A DNA stretch of 64,000 bases from Caballeronia zhejiangensis (lineage in GTDB: Bacteria; Pseudomonadota; Gammaproteobacteria; Burkholderiales; Burkholderiaceae). Both the position numbers and the translations under genes were made by a program. Location of the stretch: contig NZ_JFHD01000001.1 in the NCBI RefSeq assembly GCF_000698575.1, positions 124,001-188,000 of the forward strand, given 5' to 3'. The notes beneath the pieces are model-generated. The model had not been told where the DNA came from. It saw only the letters and a list, made by a program, of their open reading frames with translations, and did not search any database. Below are positions 52,619-62,096 of the stretch, in pieces. Each line of letters begins with the position of its first letter. Positions within the stretch are counted from its first letter, which is position 1.

Positions 52619-53146
52619 ATGAGCAAGTACAGCGCACGACTCAAGAGCAGAGTCGTTCAAGACTATTTATCAGGCGAGCGCGGTGGTTACGGAGAGGTGG
52701 GGCGTCAACATGGCGTGGGCCAGGGCACGGTGCGTAAATGGGTGGCGGCGTGGCGGGCGCATGGCGAGGCGGCGTTTAAGAAGAAGTACAGTTTCTACGA
52801 CGGCCCATTCAAACTGAAGGTGCTGCAGTTCATGCACACCAAGGCCCTGTCGTGCCGAGAGACGGCCGCGATCTTCGATATCCGCAATCCGAGCGCGATT
52901 AATGTCTGGAAGCGCCGGTATGATTCGGGAGGTATGCAGGCCCTTGAGCCGCGCCCCCGAGGACGCTCCGTGAAGCAACCCAAGTCATCTGCGCCAGCGG
53001 TTTCGTCCAAATCCGACGAGGCCCGCACGAAGGAAGAGCTCCTGAAGGAGCTGAACTATCTGCGCATGGAGAATGCGTACCTAAAAAAACTCGATGCCTT
53101 GATCCGCTCGGAAAGCCCTACAGCGCAGCGCAAAAAGCGCAAGTAG
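52619..53146 (+). CDS. IS3-family transposase OrfA
   Basis: The protein has 175 residues. Two helix-turn-helix regions (YGEVGRQHGVGQGTVRKWV and CRETAAIFDIRNPSAINVW) bind the terminal repeats. A leucine-zipper-like helix (EELLKELNYLRMENAYLKKL) follows, in which the frameshift site lies. The ATG at 52619 follows the hairpin. Confidence 0.92.
   Translation: MSKYSARLKSRVVQDYLSGERGGYGEVGRQHGVGQGTVRKWVAAWRAHGEAAFKKKYSFYDGPFKLKVLQFMHTKALSCRETAAIFDIRNPSAINVWKRRYDSGGMQALEPRPRGRSVKQPKSSAPAVSSKSDEARTKEELLKELNYLRMENAYLKKLDALIRSESPTAQRKKRK
53083..53089 (+). other. Programmed -1 frameshift site in the transposase gene
   Basis: A run of seven A in the orfA frame reads A_AAA_AAA, the classic slippery heptamer. 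The -1 frame is open from here through to orfB with no stop, so a shift yields the OrfAB fusion transposase as known for IS3 elements. Confidence 0.75.
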
Positions 53147-53982
53147 TGGCCGGGTTGAGGCATGAGTTTGCGCTCGACGGCCTGCTGAAAGTGGCCGGCC
53201 TGGCGCGCAGCACGTTCTACTACCAATGCAAGGCTTCACGCAAGGCGGACAAACACGCGCAGCTCAAGGCGCGTATTCGTTCTGTGTTCGAGCAGCACAA
53301 AGGGCGTTATGGCTATCGACGCATTACTCACGCAGTCCGGCATTTGGGCACTGTTGTGAATCACAAGACCGTCCAACGGTTGATGCACCTCATGAAACTG
53401 AAGTCGCTGGTGCGCCCGAAGAAGTTTCAAGCCTTCCGCGGGACGGTGGGACGGGTTGCGCCGAACGTGCTGCAAAGACAGTTCGATGCCGCGGGGCCGA
53501 ACCAGAAGTGGGTCACCGATATCACTGAATTCCGGGTGGGCGAGCGAAAGCTTTATCTATCGCCGGTGCTGGATCTGTATAACGGCGAGATCATCGCCTA
53601 CGAGACGGCCACTCGTCCGGCATTCGCGATGGTCGCCAACATGATCAAAAAGGCGTTCAGAAGGCTGGAAGTCGATGATCGCCCCTTGGTCCACTCGGAT
53701 CAAGGCTGGCACTATCAGATGGGCGCTTACCAGGCGTTGCTCTCGCAACGAGCCCTGACGCAAAGCATGTCGCGCAAGGGCAACTGCCACGACAACGCCA
53801 CCATGGAAAGCTTCTTCGGCACTTTGAAGTCGGAGTTCTTCTACCCCAACCGCTTCGAGAGCATCGAAGCCCTTCAGGCCGGAATCAGACGCTACATGCA
53901 CTACTACAATCACCACCGCATCAAGCTGAAGCTGAAAGGGCTGAGTCCTGTGATGTACAGAACTCAGCCCTTAGCGGCCTAG
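53146..53982 (+). CDS. IS3-family transposase OrfB (DDE integrase core)
   Basis: The protein has 278 residues when read alone from GTG at 53146. The rve integrase core begins at NQKWVTDITEF (first Asp). LVHSDQGWHYQ carries the second Asp, and NATMESFFGTLKSE the catalytic Glu. The HTH_21-type region (RYGYRRITHAV) precedes it. It overlaps orfA by one base in the -1 frame and is probably made mainly as an OrfAB fusion. Confidence 0.93.
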   Translation: MAGLRHEFALDGLLKVAGLARSTFYYQCKASRKADKHAQLKARIRSVFEQHKGRYGYRRITHAVRHLGTVVNHKTVQRLMHLMKLKSLVRPKKFQAFRGTVGRVAPNVLQRQFDAAGPNQKWVTDITEFRVGERKLYLSPVLDLYNGEIIAYETATRPAFAMVANMIKKAFRRLEVDDRPLVHSDQGWHYQMGAYQALLSQRALTQSMSRKGNCHDNATMESFFGTLKSEFFYPNRFESIEALQAGIRRYMHYYNHHRIKLKLKGLSPVMYRTQPLAA

Positions 53983-54020
53983 CCCAAAACTGTCCAACTT
54001 TGCGGGGTGCAGTTCAGAAG

Positions 54021-54038
54021 CGATCAAGGCCTTTTTTT
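54021..54038 (+). terminator. Right half of the terminator split by the IS
   Basis: CGATCAAGGCC (54021-54031) is the exact complement of the left arm at 52551-52561 and is followed by seven T (54032-54038). Removing the IS and one GAAG copy restores a complete 11-pair hairpin with a GAAG loop and T-tract. Confidence 0.75.
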
Positions 54039-54119
54039 ATGCGTCGATTGCACGCGCCTCACTGCTCAGGCTTCAGTGCATCGCTGCTTCACCGCTTGAC
54101 TGCATCGCTAAAACTAAAA

Positions 54120-54147
54120 GGCCCCGGTCGATTCGACCGGGGCCTTT
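54120..54147. terminator. Strong bidirectional intrinsic terminator
   Basis: GGCCCCGGTCGA and TCGACCGGGGCC form a 12-base inverted repeat around a single T (54120-54144), with A-rich sequence on the left and TTT on the right. It lies 30 bases beyond the stop of the leftward WecA-like gene and probably terminates it. Confidence 0.75.
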
Positions 54148-54177
54148 CGTGATTACGTCTGGACGAACTGCTCAGGA

Positions 54178-55311
54178 TCACTTGTGATGTGTCGTCTGCT
54201 CGGCAACCGCGCTGGCAACGACGCTGCGCCGCTGACTGCCGAGGAGCCATCGCGGCGTCTTGAACCGCACGATCGCCGTGTAGAGCCAGACGTACGCCAC
54301 CGCGAACACGACCGCCGTCACCGCGAGCACCACCGGGTTGTGCCAGAAGAGCGACGCGGGCACGATGCCGATCATGCTCAGCACCCACAGATACGGCGAC
54401 GTGCGCGCGTTTCTGCGCTGACGCTGACGCGGGTCCGTTCCTTTGCGCACGACTCGCTTGAAGATGAGCGTGTGCAGATGGATGCCGTCGGGCGCGCCGA
54501 CCGGACGCCCGCGCACGATCCGACGGCGGTAGATCGAGAAGAGCGTTTCGAAAAGCGGATAAATCGCGACGACCATTGCATACCACGCACAGACGTTCGG
54601 ATGCCGCGCGACCAGCAGCACGAGCAATTCGGCGATCGTGAAGCCGATGAAATACGCACCGCCGTCACCGAGAAAAATCGACGCAGCCGGATAGTTCCAG
54701 ATCGCGAAGCCGCCGATCGCGCCGATCATCGTGAGCGCGGTGCTCATCACGAGCAGGTCGCCGACTTCATGCGCGACATAGCCGATCGAACCGAAGATCA
54801 GAATCGCCACGACGGCGGCGAGTCCGTTGAAACCGTCGATGATATTGACCGCGTTGGTGAGTCCGGCGACGGCGAGCACGGTGAGTCCGATCGCAATGGG
54901 CGTGACGGCGAGGATCGGATCGACGAGCGGCAAATCCACACGGCCGACGACGCCGTTGAGAATGAACGCGCCGAGCAGCGCGGCCAGCATCGCGCTCAGC
55001 AGCCGCGCCCGCACGCTCACGCGCTTGGTCAGGTCTTCGATCACGCCGCTTCCGAATGCGGGCGCTGCGCAAAGCAGCAGCAAAAGGGACTCGTCGCGCG
55101 GATTGCCGCCGAAGATCGCGGCGATGGGAAACGTCACGCAGGCCGCGACCATCAATGCGATGCCGCCGACCCGCGGAACCGGATGAGAATGGTTCTTTTG
55201 AACCCCGTTCAAATCATGATCCAGGGAAAGCGCCCCGTAGCGTCCCGCGAATCGAACTATAAGTAGCGTCATGCAGAAAGAACTGATGAAGCCAAGCGCA
55301 AGGTTTAACAT
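54178..55311 (-). CDS. WecA/WbpL-type undecaprenyl-phosphate sugar-1-phosphate transferase
   Basis: The protein has about 377 residues with about 11 membrane segments. NAVNIIDGFNGLA, IFLGDGGAYFIGF and the cytoplasmic loop GAPDGIHLHTLIF (His-x-His) are the polyprenyl-phosphate HexNAc-1-phosphate transferase motifs. It links a HexNAc-1-phosphate to undecaprenyl phosphate, the first step of repeat-unit synthesis. Start is ATG 55311 or GTG 55320; neither has a clear ribosome site. It is the only leftward gene in the polysaccharide locus. Confidence 0.9.
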   Translation of the reverse strand: MLNLALGFISSFCMTLLIVRFAGRYGALSLDHDLNGVQKNHSHPVPRVGGIALMVAACVTFPIAAIFGGNPRDESLLLLLCAAPAFGSGVIEDLTKRVSVRARLLSAMLAALLGAFILNGVVGRVDLPLVDPILAVTPIAIGLTVLAVAGLTNAVNIIDGFNGLAAVVAILIFGSIGYVAHEVGDLLVMSTALTMIGAIGGFAIWNYPAASIFLGDGGAYFIGFTIAELLVLLVARHPNVCAWYAMVVAIYPLFETLFSIYRRRIVRGRPVGAPDGIHLHTLIFKRVVRKGTDPRQRQRRNARTSPYLWVLSMIGIVPASLFWHNPVVLAVTAVVFAVAYVWLYTAIVRFKTPRWLLGSQRRSVVASAVAEQTTHHK

Positions 55312-56092
55312 TTTTTTCACTCACGAAGAGGGCGCATCTCTTTTCGAATATCAATACCCGAAAGCCTATGGTAGGTACAACCCCTGCCATTGTCCACGCA
55401 TTTATGGCGCTTTAATGTGTGAAACCGAGCCTACTGCGATTTTATTGGGGCTTCCCCCGATTATTCATACAAACCCGAAATTAATAGCGCGTTAAAACAC
55501 GGATTTCATATAAAGGACTTAATGCGCACTTTTGAAATTCGCGCCTTGTCCGTACGCAAGCCCACCTTCGCGCGCATATTCTTGTGAGTGCCGGTACGTT
55601 TTTCCCTGCGTTAGAGCCCAGCGGGCCGGCGCTGCCGGCACAACAGGCCCGACGAGCCCGTCGCGGGAGGCGAAAAAATGTCCGCAAATCGAACCCAGGC
55701 TAAACCGGTTTTCTTCATAGAATTAGCAGTTCGATTAATAGCGATTATATGTGCGGTGCCGCGCATACAACAAGGCGGCCTATGCTACTTTTCGATTTGC
55801 TCAAATGGCCCGCATACTCGTTAAATTCTTAAAAGCGGGAAAGCGAACACTCGGTCGCTCTGAAAGGTTCGATAAACAACAAAAATCGTCTGTGGGAATT
55901 TCTCTTTTTTTGGGTCGTGTGTTTCAATACGACTGCAATGCCGGGGCGGGATTTTAACGGCCCTGAATGCAGGCCTGAATTCAAGAATAAGGAAATGATG
56001 TTTGCGCCCTTAGGGGTGCGCCGCAGGTGTTTCGATCCGCATCCGGTGCGCTTGCCGCGCCGGTCCCATAAGAGCCTGTAACGAGACGTTCT
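55312..56092. promoter_or_regulatory. Long AT-richer control region ahead of the wzc-type operon
   Basis: These 780 bases are clearly lower in GC than the genes on either side and separate the divergent WecA-like and Wzc-like genes. Apart from a possible 48-codon frame at 55678-55824, no gene is credible. Stem-forming GCCGGC-GCT-GCCGGC occurs near 55626-55640. It probably carries promoters for both directions and a long leader. Confidence 0.45.
55678..55824 (+). CDS. Possible 48-residue leader peptide
   Basis: The frame begins MSANRTQAKPVFF and holds one hydrophobic segment (FFIELAVRLIAIICAV). GGGAGG at 55664-55670 region precedes the ATG at usable spacing. Codon usage is unlike the neighbours and no homologue is known to me, so this is a weak candidate. 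Confidence 0.25.
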   Translation: MSANRTQAKPVFFIELAVRLIAIICAVPRIQQGGLCYFSICSNGPHTR

Positions 56093-58333
56093 ATGAAAGT
56101 TAAAAATCAGGCGTCAGCCGTAATGGCCGAGAGCGAGAAAGAGATCGAGCTGACGTCGATTCTCGAAACGCTGGGCCGTCACTGGAAGATGATCGCGGCG
56201 ACCGTGGCGGTCGTCTTCAGCATCGGGGTGGTGTACGCGTATTTCTCGGCCCCGATTTATCAGGCCGGCATGCTCGTCAGAGTCGACGACTCGAGCAATG
56301 GACAGCCGGCCGACTCACGCGACATGGTTCGGACCGCGGCCACGCTGTTCGATCAGCGTGCGACGGCCGAAGGCGAGATCCAGGTCATCGGATCGAAGTT
56401 CGTGCTCGGTCCCGTCGTCGATGCGCTCAAGCTGTACATCCAGGCAGCGCCGCATCGCTTCCCGATCATCGGGGGCATGGTCGCCCGCATGAACGATGAA
56501 ACGTCGACTCCCGGTCTCTTCGGCCGCGGCGGTTACGCATGGGGCGCCGAATCGATCGACGTGTCCGCGTTCGACGTGCCGAAGAAATACGAAGGCAAGG
56601 AATACACGCTGCGCTATCTCGGCAACGGCCAGTATCAGGTGCGCGGCCCGGGCGTCGAGACGGGCGTCGGCGGCCAGGTCGGCAGCGTGCAGCGTTTCGA
56701 CACCGACGCCGGTCCCATCTCGCTGCTCGTGGGCTTCATCCACGGCGAGAAGGGCGTCGAATTCGATCTGACGCGTAACTCGCGCGTGTCCGCTATCGAT
56801 CGTCTGCAGAATTCGCTGGCGATCGCCGAGCAGGGCAACAAGTCGGGCGTCATCAGCACGACGCTGGAAGGCAAGGACCCGGTGCTCGTGGCGGCGACGA
56901 TCAACGAACTGTCGCGCATGTACGTGAAGCAGAACGCCGATCGTCGCGGGATCAACGCCGAGAAGTCGCTCGAATATCTCGAGCAGCAGCTTCCCGACGC
57001 CAAGCGTCAGATGGAAACGGCCGAAGACAACTACAACGCGTATCGCAACAGCCGCACGCTGTTCAATCCGGACGAAGAAGGCCGCATCGTGATGCAGCAG
57101 GCTTCGCAAGCGGATGCGCAGTTGCTCGACCTGAAGCGCCGTCGCGCCGACCTGGCCGTGCACTTCTCGCCCTCGCACCCGAGCGTGGTGGTGATCGACC
57201 AGCAGATCGCGGCGACCGAGAAGTACATCAACGACCTGGCAGCGCGCGTCAAGGCGATGCCGCAGGCCGAGCAGGGCGCGCTTCGTTTGCAACGCGACGT
57301 GCGCATGAGCACCGACGTCTATTCGGCATTGCGCAACAACATTGAAACGATGCGCCTCATCAAAGCCGGCCGCACGCCGACGGTGGAGCTGCTCGACCAC
57401 GCCGAAGTGCCCGAGCGTCCCGTCAAGCCGGTCAAGGCGCTGGTGCTCGTGATCGCGGCTGGTATCGGTCTGTTCCTCGGCATCGTGATGGCGTTCGCTC
57501 GCGACTTCCTGTTCAAGGGCGTGCTCGATCCGAAGGAACTGGAATCGAAGACGGGTCTTTCGGTATTCGCGACGATTCCGGACAGCGAGCGTCAGAAGGA
57601 ACTCGCGAAGCGCATCGCCGAGAAGAAGCCGGAACAGCTCGCGCTCGCCTCGCGTTACCCGACCGATCCGGCTGTGGAAGGCCTGCGCATGATGCGCTCG
57701 TCCCTGCAGTACGCGTTGATGGATGCGCCGAACAACGTCGTGATGCTCGCGGGTCCGCTGCCCGGCATCGGCAAGTCGTTCGTCTCCGCGAACCTGGCGA
57801 CGCTGCTCGCCGCCGGCGGCAAGCGCGTGCTGCTCGTCGACTGCGACCTGCGCCGTGGCCACCTGAACCAGTACTTCGGCCTGCCGCGCGGCAAGGGTCT
57901 CGTGGATGTCGTGAACGGTTCGGCCACGCTCGAAGAGACCGTGCATCGCTCGGTGCTGAACAATCTCGACTTCGTCCAGTGCGGCTTCTATCCGCCGGAC
58001 CCGGCCGAGCTGCTTTTGTCGGACGCATTCACGGAATCGGTGAATCGCGCATCGGCGGAATACGACATCGTGCTGCTCGACGCACCGGCCATTCTGGCGG
58101 TGTCCGACACGGCGATCATGGCGCCCGTCGCGGGCTCGATCTTCCTGGTTGCGCGTTATGGGGATACGCGTTCCGGGGAAATCTCGGAGTCCGTGAAGCG
58201 GCTCGAACAATCGGGCGCAAGCGTCACCGGCGTGTTGCTCAACGGCTTCAAGGTGCACTACGGCAACTATGCCCAGGCGCGCCAGTACGGCGGCTACGCC
58301 TACGCTGCCTACAAGGCCGACAAGGAAGACTAG
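56093..58333 (+). CDS. Wzc-like polysaccharide co-polymerase / BY-kinase
   Basis: The protein has 746 residues. A Wzz domain starts near residue 20, with a first membrane helix around 40-57 and a second at about 450-470. A long periplasmic coiled-coil region lies between. The cytoplasmic kinase domain has Walker A GPLPGIGKS (about 553-562), Walker A' LLVDCDLRRG and Walker B VLLDAPAIL. The tail is Tyr-rich (HYGNYAQARQYGGYAYAAY), the autophosphorylation cluster of BY-kinases such as Wzc and BceF. It controls chain length and export. The matching outer-membrane exporter and phosphatase are not in the window. Confidence 0.92.
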   Translation: MKVKNQASAVMAESEKEIELTSILETLGRHWKMIAATVAVVFSIGVVYAYFSAPIYQAGMLVRVDDSSNGQPADSRDMVRTAATLFDQRATAEGEIQVIGSKFVLGPVVDALKLYIQAAPHRFPIIGGMVARMNDETSTPGLFGRGGYAWGAESIDVSAFDVPKKYEGKEYTLRYLGNGQYQVRGPGVETGVGGQVGSVQRFDTDAGPISLLVGFIHGEKGVEFDLTRNSRVSAIDRLQNSLAIAEQGNKSGVISTTLEGKDPVLVAATINELSRMYVKQNADRRGINAEKSLEYLEQQLPDAKRQMETAEDNYNAYRNSRTLFNPDEEGRIVMQQASQADAQLLDLKRRRADLAVHFSPSHPSVVVIDQQIAATEKYINDLAARVKAMPQAEQGALRLQRDVRMSTDVYSALRNNIETMRLIKAGRTPTVELLDHAEVPERPVKPVKALVLVIAAGIGLFLGIVMAFARDFLFKGVLDPKELESKTGLSVFATIPDSERQKELAKRIAEKKPEQLALASRYPTDPAVEGLRMMRSSLQYALMDAPNNVVMLAGPLPGIGKSFVSANLATLLAAGGKRVLLVDCDLRRGHLNQYFGLPRGKGLVDVVNGSATLEETVHRSVLNNLDFVQCGFYPPDPAELLLSDAFTESVNRASAEYDIVLLDAPAILAVSDTAIMAPVAGSIFLVARYGDTRSGEISESVKRLEQSGASVTGVLLNGFKVHYGNYAQARQYGGYAYAAYKADKED

Positions 58334-58427
58334 AGACTGACTCATCCGGCATTTGCTTCAGCTGGACCCCGAATCGAACAGCAGTACTAAATAAACGTCC
58401 TGAGTTGCATAACGAGGAGAAGTGAAT

Positions 58428-59705
58428 ATGTTCTCGCCGCAAGAGTTGAAACTCGGCATTGTCGGATTGGGCTACGTTGGCCTGCCGCTCGCCGTCGAAT
58501 TTGGCAAGCGCCATCCCGTCGTGGGCTTCGATATCAATCGTGCGCGCATCAACGCGCTGCGCGAAGGGCGCGATGTCACGCTCGAAGTCGACGATGCCGA
58601 GCTGGCTTCCGCGACCTTCATGCAGTACAGCGCCGATGTAGAAGACCTGCGCAGCTGCACCGTGTTCATCGCGACCGTGCCGACACCGATCGATCACTAC
58701 AAGCGTCCGGACCTGTCGCCGCTGATCGGCGCATCGACGACCATCGGCAGCGTGCTCAAGAAGGGCGACGTCGTCATCTATGAATCGACGGTTTATCCCG
58801 GCGCGACCGAAGAAGAGTGCGTCCCGGTGCTCGAAAAGATGTCGGGCCTGAAGTTCAACGAAGACTTCTTCGTCGGCTACAGCCCCGAGCGCATCAACCC
58901 GGGCGACAAGTCGCACCGCCTGCCGGACATCAAGAAGGTCACGTCCGGCTCGACGCCCGAAGTGGCCGATTTCGTCGACGAGCTCTATCGCGGCATCATC
59001 ACGGCCGGCACGCACAAGGCGAGCAGCATCCGCGTCGCCGAAGCGGCCAAGGTGATCGAGAACACGCAGCGCGACGTGAACATTGCGCTGATCAATGAAC
59101 TGTCGATCATCTTCAACAAGATGAACATCGACACCGAATCCGTGCTGCTCGCGGCCGGCACGAAATGGAACTTCATCCCGTTCCGCCCGGGCCTCGTCGG
59201 CGGCCACTGCATCGGCGTGGATCCGTATTACCTGACGCACAAGGCGCAGGCGATCGGCTATCACCCGGAGATCATCCTCGCCGGGCGCCGCCTGAACGAC
59301 AGCATGGGCAACTATGTCGTCTCGCAGCTCGTGAAGACGATGACCAAGCGCGACATCGCCATTTCGGGCGCGCGCGTGCTCATCATGGGTCTCACGTTCA
59401 AGGAGAACTGCCCGGACCTGCGCAACACGCGCGTGGTCGACATCATCGCCGATCTCAAGGAGTACGGCGTCCAGGTCGACGTGTACGACCCGTGGGTCTC
59501 GAAGGAAGAGGCGCATCACGAGTACGGCATCGATCCGATCGATCAGCCCGCCAAGGGCGTCTACGATGCGGTCGTGCTCGCGGTGGCGCACAAGCAGTTC
59601 GCCGATGAAGGCGCGGAAGGCATTCACGCCTACGGCAAGTCGCAGCACGTGCTGTGCGACCTCAAGTACGTTCTGCCGCCCGAGGCGAGCGACATGCGTC
59701 TCTGA
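58428..59705 (+). CDS. tviB: UDP-N-acetyl-D-glucosamine 6-dehydrogenase (TviB/WbpA-like)
   Basis: The protein has 425 residues. The N-terminal NAD domain ([19 protein letters not shown]), the middle segment and [20 protein letters not shown] with the catalytic Cys mark the UDP-sugar/GDP-mannose dehydrogenase family. Length and segments such as [13 protein letters not shown] [17 protein letters not shown] fit the TviB branch, which oxidises UDP-GlcNAc twice to UDP-GlcNAcA. GAGGAGA seven bases before ATG 58428 decides against GTG 58422. The TviC homologue two genes on supports the call. Confidence 0.9.
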   Translation: MFSPQELKLGIVGLGYVGLPLAVEFGKRHPVVGFDINRARINALREGRDVTLEVDDAELASATFMQYSADVEDLRSCTVFIATVPTPIDHYKRPDLSPLIGASTTIGSVLKKGDVVIYESTVYPGATEEECVPVLEKMSGLKFNEDFFVGYSPERINPGDKSHRLPDIKKVTSGSTPEVADFVDELYRGIITAGTHKASSIRVAEAAKVIENTQRDVNIALINELSIIFNKMNIDTESVLLAAGTKWNFIPFRPGLVGGHCIGVDPYYLTHKAQAIGYHPEIILAGRRLNDSMGNYVVSQLVKTMTKRDIAISGARVLIMGLTFKENCPDLRNTRVVDIIADLKEYGVQVDVYDPWVSKEEAHHEYGIDPIDQPAKGVYDAVVLAVAHKQFADEGAEGIHAYGKSQHVLCDLKYVLPPEASDMRL

Positions 59706-59821
59706 GGTTCGGTGGCATCGGCATTGACCGGTGCAGGCCGTCGCACAACATCGCCGCGGTTCGGCTCCCGGAATTTCGGGGGTTGCCCGCGGCGATGTCA
59801 ACCGGACGTTCGGAGTTCGCA

Positions 59822-61033
59822 ATGAAGATGCCCAAGGTAGTTCTGTACGCCAACACCGATTGGTATCTGTTTAATTTCCGGCTTTCGTTCGCTCGCAAAC
59901 TGCGCGACGCGGGTTTCGAAGTCATTCTGTTGTCACCCGACGGCGAATACGGCCCGAAGCTGCGCGATCAGGGTTTTCGCTGGCATGCGGTGCCGATGAA
60001 CCGGCGCAGTCTGAATCCGCTGCGCGAACTGGCGCTCGTGCTCTGGCTCGCGCGCTTCTTCCAGCGCGAAAAGCCGCAACTGGTGCACGGCTTCACGATC
60101 AAGAGCGCGGTGTACGGCTCGTTCGCGAGCAAGCTCGCAGGCGTGCCGGCGCGCGTGAACGCGGTCGCGGGGATGGGCTACGTCTTCACGAGCCGCGATC
60201 TGAAAGCGCGTATCTTGAAGCCGGTCGTGCGCACGGTGATGCGCTCGGCGCTGAACGGCCGCGACAGCATTCTCGTCCTGCAGAATCCGGACGACATCAA
60301 GCTGTTCGAAGCCGCGCGCATCGTCGAGAAGCAGTCGATTCGTCTGATCAAGGGATCGGGCGTCGATCTGACGCGCTTCAAGGTGCGCGAGGCGTCGCCG
60401 GACGATGCGGCCAAGCCGCTGCGCATTCTGCTGGCGGCGCGGCTCGTGTGGGACAAGGGCATCGAAGAATATGTGGAGGCGGCGCGCATGCTGCGCCGCG
60501 AGAATCGCACCGTGCGCTTCCTGCTCGCGGGTTCGCCCGACGACGGCAACCCGGCATCGGTGAGCACGGCGATGGTGCAGGGCTGGGTGAAGGAAGGGCT
60601 CGTCGAATGGCTCGGTCATGTGAGCGATATGCCGAAGCTCTTCACGGAAGTGGATGTGATGGTGCTGCCGAGCTATCGCGAAGGCTTGCCGAAAGCGCTG
60701 ATCGAAGCCGCGGGCTGCGCGCTGCCGCTCATCACGACGGACGCGCCGGGCTGCCGCGAAGTGGTCAGCGAGTCGGGCGTGGATGGTTTGCAAGTGCCGG
60801 TGCGCGATGCACGCGCGCTCGCCGATGCGATCCGCCAGCTCGACGACGACCGCGCGCTCGCGAGAAAGCTGGGCCTCGCCGCGCGCGAGAAGGCACTGAA
60901 GAATTTCGACGAACGCATCGTCATCGAGAAGACGCTCGCCGTGTATCGCGAGCTGGTTCCCTCGATCGCGATCGAAGACGAGCGCCGCGAACACGCCGCG
61001 CCCGTCGGCAAATTTGGAGACTTTCATGTCTGA
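59822..61033 (+). CDS. Glycosyltransferase family 4
   Basis: The protein has 403 residues and a GT-B fold. The N-terminal acceptor domain has [19 protein letters not shown] and [19 protein letters not shown], as in WbpT/PelF-like and capsule GT4 enzymes. The donor domain has [17 protein letters not shown] and [23 protein letters not shown] eight bases upstream supports the ATG at 59822 within a frame open from 59654. Its last 8 bases overlap the epimerase gene. Confidence 0.9.
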   Translation: MKMPKVVLYANTDWYLFNFRLSFARKLRDAGFEVILLSPDGEYGPKLRDQGFRWHAVPMNRRSLNPLRELALVLWLARFFQREKPQLVHGFTIKSAVYGSFASKLAGVPARVNAVAGMGYVFTSRDLKARILKPVVRTVMRSALNGRDSILVLQNPDDIKLFEAARIVEKQSIRLIKGSGVDLTRFKVREASPDDAAKPLRILLAARLVWDKGIEEYVEAARMLRRENRTVRFLLAGSPDDGNPASVSTAMVQGWVKEGLVEWLGHVSDMPKLFTEVDVMVLPSYREGLPKALIEAAGCALPLITTDAPGCREVVSESGVDGLQVPVRDARALADAIRQLDDDRALARKLGLAAREKALKNFDERIVIEKTLAVYRELVPSIAIEDERREHAAPVGKFGDFHV

Positions 61034-62096
61034 TCGTTACGAATCGATCCGTCAACAACTGACGCGCACGCCGCAGAAGTGGCTCATTACCGGCGTCGCC
61101 GGGTTCATCGGCTCGAATCTGCTCGAAGCGCTGCTGAAACTCGACCAGGACGTCGTCGGGCTCGACAACTTCGCGACCGGGCATCAGCGCAATCTCGATG
61201 AAGTGCGCTCGCTCGTGACGCCCGCGCAATGGGCGCGCTTTCGCTTCATCGAAGGCGATATCCGCAATATCGACGATTGCCGCACCGCGGTGACAGGCGT
61301 CGCGCACGTTCTGCACGAAGCGGCGCTCGGCTCGGTGCCGCGCTCCGTGAACGATCCGATCACGACGCACGAAGTCAACATCAGCGGCTTTCTGAACATG
61401 CTCGTCGCCGCGCGCGACGCGAAAGTCGAGAGCTTCACTTACGCCGCGTCGAGCTCGACGTATGGCGACCATCCGGGCCTGCCGAAAGTCGAGGATCGCA
61501 TCGGCCAGCCGCTTTCGCCGTATGCGGTGACGAAGTACGCCAACGAGCTGTACGCTTCGGTCTTTGCGCGCACGTACGGGTTGAACGCCATCGGTCTGCG
61601 TTACTTCAACGTGTTCGGCAAGCGCCAGGATCCGGACGGCGCGTATGCGGCCGTGATCCCGAAGTGGACGGCCGCGCTCATCGACGACGAACAGGTGACG
61701 ATCAACGGTGACGGCGAAACGAGCCGCGATTTCTGCTTCATCGACAACGTGGTGCAGATGAACATCCTCGCTGCGCTCTCCGAGCCGCAAGCGCGCAATC
61801 AGGTCTACAACGTCGCGGTCGGCGATCGCACGACGCTCAATCAGCTCTATGACGGCTTGAAGCGCGTGCTCGCGGATCACGGCGTCATCAACGAAGGCAG
61901 CCCGGTGTATGCGCCGTTCCGCGCGGGCGATGTGCGTCATTCGCAAGCGAACGTCGATAAGGCCGCGCAACTGCTCGGCTATGCGAGCGCCATTCCGCTC
62001 GCCGACGGGCTCGCGATCGCGATGCCGTGGTACATCCGCTTTCTGTCGCAGCGCCGCGTGCCGGTCGAAGCCGAACTCGCGACGAGGCCCGCATGA
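61026..62096 (+). CDS. tviC: UDP-N-acetylglucosamine/glucosaminuronate C4-epimerase (TviC/WbpP)
   Basis: The protein has 356 residues and is an extended short-chain dehydrogenase/reductase. [20 protein letters not shown] binds [19 protein letters not shown] and YAVTKYANE hold the catalytic Ser and Tyr-x3-Lys. The N-terminal [13 protein letters not shown] start with an extra helix ahead of it (YESIRQQL) is the WbpP/TviC form. It interconverts UDP-GlcNAc(A) and UDP-GalNAc(A). GGAG precedes the ATG at 61026. With TviB it predicts UDP-GalNAcA, the Vi-antigen precursor. Confidence 0.92.
   Translation: MSDRYESIRQQLTRTPQKWLITGVAGFIGSNLLEALLKLDQDVVGLDNFATGHQRNLDEVRSLVTPAQWARFRFIEGDIRNIDDCRTAVTGVAHVLHEAALGSVPRSVNDPITTHEVNISGFLNMLVAARDAKVESFTYAASSSTYGDHPGLPKVEDRIGQPLSPYAVTKYANELYASVFARTYGLNAIGLRYFNVFGKRQDPDGAYAAVIPKWTAALIDDEQVTINGDGETSRDFCFIDNVVQMNILAALSEPQARNQVYNVAVGDRTTLNQLYDGLKRVLADHGVINEGSPVYAPFRAGDVRHSQANVDKAAQLLGYASAIPLADGLAIAMPWYIRFLSQRRVPVEAELATRPA

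Larger units (their letters stand above)
52566..54016 (+). mobile_element. Complete IS3-family insertion sequence (about 1451 bp)
   Basis: Imperfect terminal inverted repeats TGAACTGCACCCC-AAAAGTTGGACA (split here to show the gap; left end) and TGAACTGCACCCC-GCAAAGTTGGACA (right end, reversed) bound two overlapping transposase frames. A GAAG duplication flanks it (52562-52565 and 54017-54020), showing a recent intact insertion. Coding frames look uninterrupted, so it may be active. The orfA/orfB layout and DDE orfB fit the IS3 family (IS150-like). Confidence 0.9.
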
